Part shown: piece after piece, positions 3,835 to 5,060 of the stretch | How the letters are laid out: every line of letters begins with the position of its first letter | How positions within the stretch are numbered: the stretch's first letter is position 1 | The notes under the pieces: model-generated | Databases searched by the model: none | Seen by the model: the letters and a program-made list of their open reading frames with translations, nothing else | Told to the model about the DNA's origin: nothing | Translations under genes and position numbers: made by a program | Assembly (NCBI GenBank): GCA_937906765.1 | Contig: CALCUV010000288.1 | Span: forward strand, 1-5,060 | Origin: an uncultured Prevotella sp. | GTDB lineage: Bacteria > Bacteroidota > Bacteroidia > Bacteroidales > Bacteroidaceae | Direction of reading: 5' to 3' | DNA: 5,060 nucleotides

Positions 3835-5060
3835 TCAGTCCCATCTTCCCCACGCAATCAACGCCGATTGTGGCGCCACCACAAAACTGCTACGCACTTC
3901 GTGTTCACGATTACTGAGGTGCATGCGCCCATCTCGGCATACGACGGTGTAATCTGCCCGAGGCACGTCAACACGAACCATTCGCTTCTCAGCATTCAGC
4001 ACCACGAGGATGCGCTCCCACTTGTCGCCCACCGCCTTTCCGTTTAACGTGAAAGCAACCGCACAGGCACCTTCCACGTTTAAGAATTGCATGTGTTTCT
4101 TCACCTGAGCCGCCGTCGGCATTCGGAAAGCGGGATGCGCCTTTCGCATTTCTATGAGGCGTCGCAGATAGGTAAACACATCAAAGTGAAGCGCTTTTCC
4201 CCGCCAGTCAATAGCATTTACTGTATCTACACTCTTATAACTATTGCGAACGCCACACTTCTGTCGCAACAACTCTTCTCCGGCGAAGAGGAAGGGAGTG
4301 CCTTGCGAGGTAAACACTGCGGTGTGCGCCAATACAGCAAGGCGCGCCACTTCGTCGTCACTCATCTGGGGCGCAGCGGAACGTAGGCGGTCCACTAAGC
4401 ATAAGTCGTCGTGACAACTTACATAAGAAAGGACCTGCAAGGGTGAAGTAGTCCACGCCGAAAAATCCGAACTTCCCAGTCCAGTATATTGTATCACCCC
4501 CGCAAGTCCTAATTTCAAGAGGGGGAGACTTTCGGAATTTCCTAAGAGGAATCCCCCTTTCGTATCGTCATAAAAAGGTCCACGAAGGGCATCGCGCAAT
4601 TCGTCTCCGAATGCCGCGAGTCCCTTTACCTTGGGTACGTTTTTTTTGTTCACACTTCGCGATGCGGACAACTGAGGCGCTTCTGCCGCCCACCCTTCTC
4701 CGTACACGCAAATGCTTTTGTCTATGCCATGAAGGCGACTCACGACCGCCTGCATGGTTGTTACATCGTGCAAAGCCATGAGGTCGAAGCGGAAACCGTC
4801 AATGTGATATTCCGATGCCCAATATGCTACACTCTCCACGATGAAATGGCGCATCATTTCTCGCTCACTCGCGGTTTCATTACCGCATCCCGAACCGTTG
4901 GCTAAGGTGCCGTCTTTCTTCTGACGGAAATAATACCCCGGAACCGTGCGTTCAAAAGCACTCTGCGCCACACTCGCCACATGATTGTACACCACGTCGA
5001 GCACCACGCGCAACCCCGCATCATGCAGTGCCTTCACCATCAGCTTAAACTCCTTGATGC
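3835..5060 (-). CDS. pulA: Type I pullulanase, GH13 (N-terminally cut by the window edge)
   Basis: The frame is open through the window edge: six further codons (IKEFKL) precede the methionine at 5040, so that methionine is internal and about 407 residues are visible. Counting from it, all four GH13 motifs are present: region I DVVYNH (15-20), region II GFRFD with nucleophile D86, region III YGEGW with acid/base E115, and region IV SCHDD with transition-state stabiliser D211. YGEGW and the SCHDD-LCLVDRL context point to a type I pullulanase/debranching enzyme, which cuts alpha-1,6 links in pullulan, glycogen or starch fragments. Residues from about 310 form the usual C-terminal beta-sandwich. 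The YNWGYDP motif and the N-terminal CBM48-like part, if present, lie beyond the edge, as would any signal peptide, so cell location cannot be judged. No frameshift is seen. The gene runs opposite to the plus-strand genes and ends before the large palindrome. Confidence 0.93.
   Translation of the reverse strand, partial: IKEFKLMVKALHDAGLRVVLDVVYNHVASVAQSAFERTVPGYYFRQKKDGTLANGSGCGNETASEREMMRHFIVESVAYWASEYHIDGFRFDLMALHDVTTMQAVVSRLHGIDKSICVYGEGWAAEAPQLSASRSVNKKNVPKVKGLAAFGDELRDALRGPFYDDTKGGFLLGNSESLPLLKLGLAGVIQYTGLGSSDFSAWTTSPLQVLSYVSCHDDLCLVDRLRSAAPQMSDDEVARLAVLAHTAVFTSQGTPFLFAGEELLRQKCGVRNSYKSVDTVNAIDWRGKALHFDVFTYLRRLIEMRKAHPAFRMPTAAQVKKHMQFLNVEGACAVAFTLNGKAVGDKWERILVVLNAEKRMVRVDVPRADYTVVCRDGRMHLSNREHEVRSSFVVAPQSALIAWGRWD

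Noticed and set aside
4087..4386. Plus-strand frame of 99 codons opposite the pullulanase gene
   Set aside because: It is antisense to a well-supported GH13 gene and shows no recognisable protein features.

Overview
The window looks like chromosomal DNA of a member of the Bacteroidales, probably near Prevotella/Alloprevotella. Three things support this: a compact 286-residue primary sigma factor without region 1.1, several promoters of the Bacteroidetes type (TTTG, then TAnnTTTG) instead of TTGACA/TATAAT, and genes that lack clear Shine-Dalgarno sequences. The genus is an inference.

Layout. Bases 1-90 (+) are the last 29 codons of queA (queuosine tRNA modification). Bases 96-584 hold an S23/four-helix-bundle ORF (176-529, +) bracketed by inverted arrays of 7-bp units, ending 6 bp before the ATG of a NUDIX hydrolase gene (591-1091, +). 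A tRNA with a CAU anticodon (1211-1284, +) follows, with its own promoter and terminator. After about 0.4 kb without a convincing gene comes a stand-alone AraC-type DNA-binding protein (1719-2093, +). A strong hairpin terminator (2156-2207) separates it from the convergent rpoD (2258-3118, -), which has its own promoter at 3141-3173. The 0.7 kb between rpoD and the next gene has no convincing gene but is rich in structure: a 188-bp palindromic element with 9-bp repeat units (3365-3552) and an 86-bp near-perfect palindrome (3715-3800). From 3835 to the window edge (-) lies the C-terminal part of a type I pullulanase, including all four GH13 motifs.

Most genes are housekeeping or ordinary metabolism (tRNA modification, nucleotide hydrolysis, transcription, alpha-glucan debranching) and do not form one operon. 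The point of most interest is that the S23 cassette at 96-584 and the gene-less element at 3365-3552 appear to share architecture and short sequence blocks: a repeat array followed by CC[A/G]TnCGG[G]CAT, an ATTTACCC[C/T]ATTTTT block, and CCGGATGG before the opposite array. This suggests one family of small elements, one with an S23 gene and one without, whose arrays differ in unit (7 versus 9 bp). The observation comes from reading by eye and needs a genome-wide search to confirm it.
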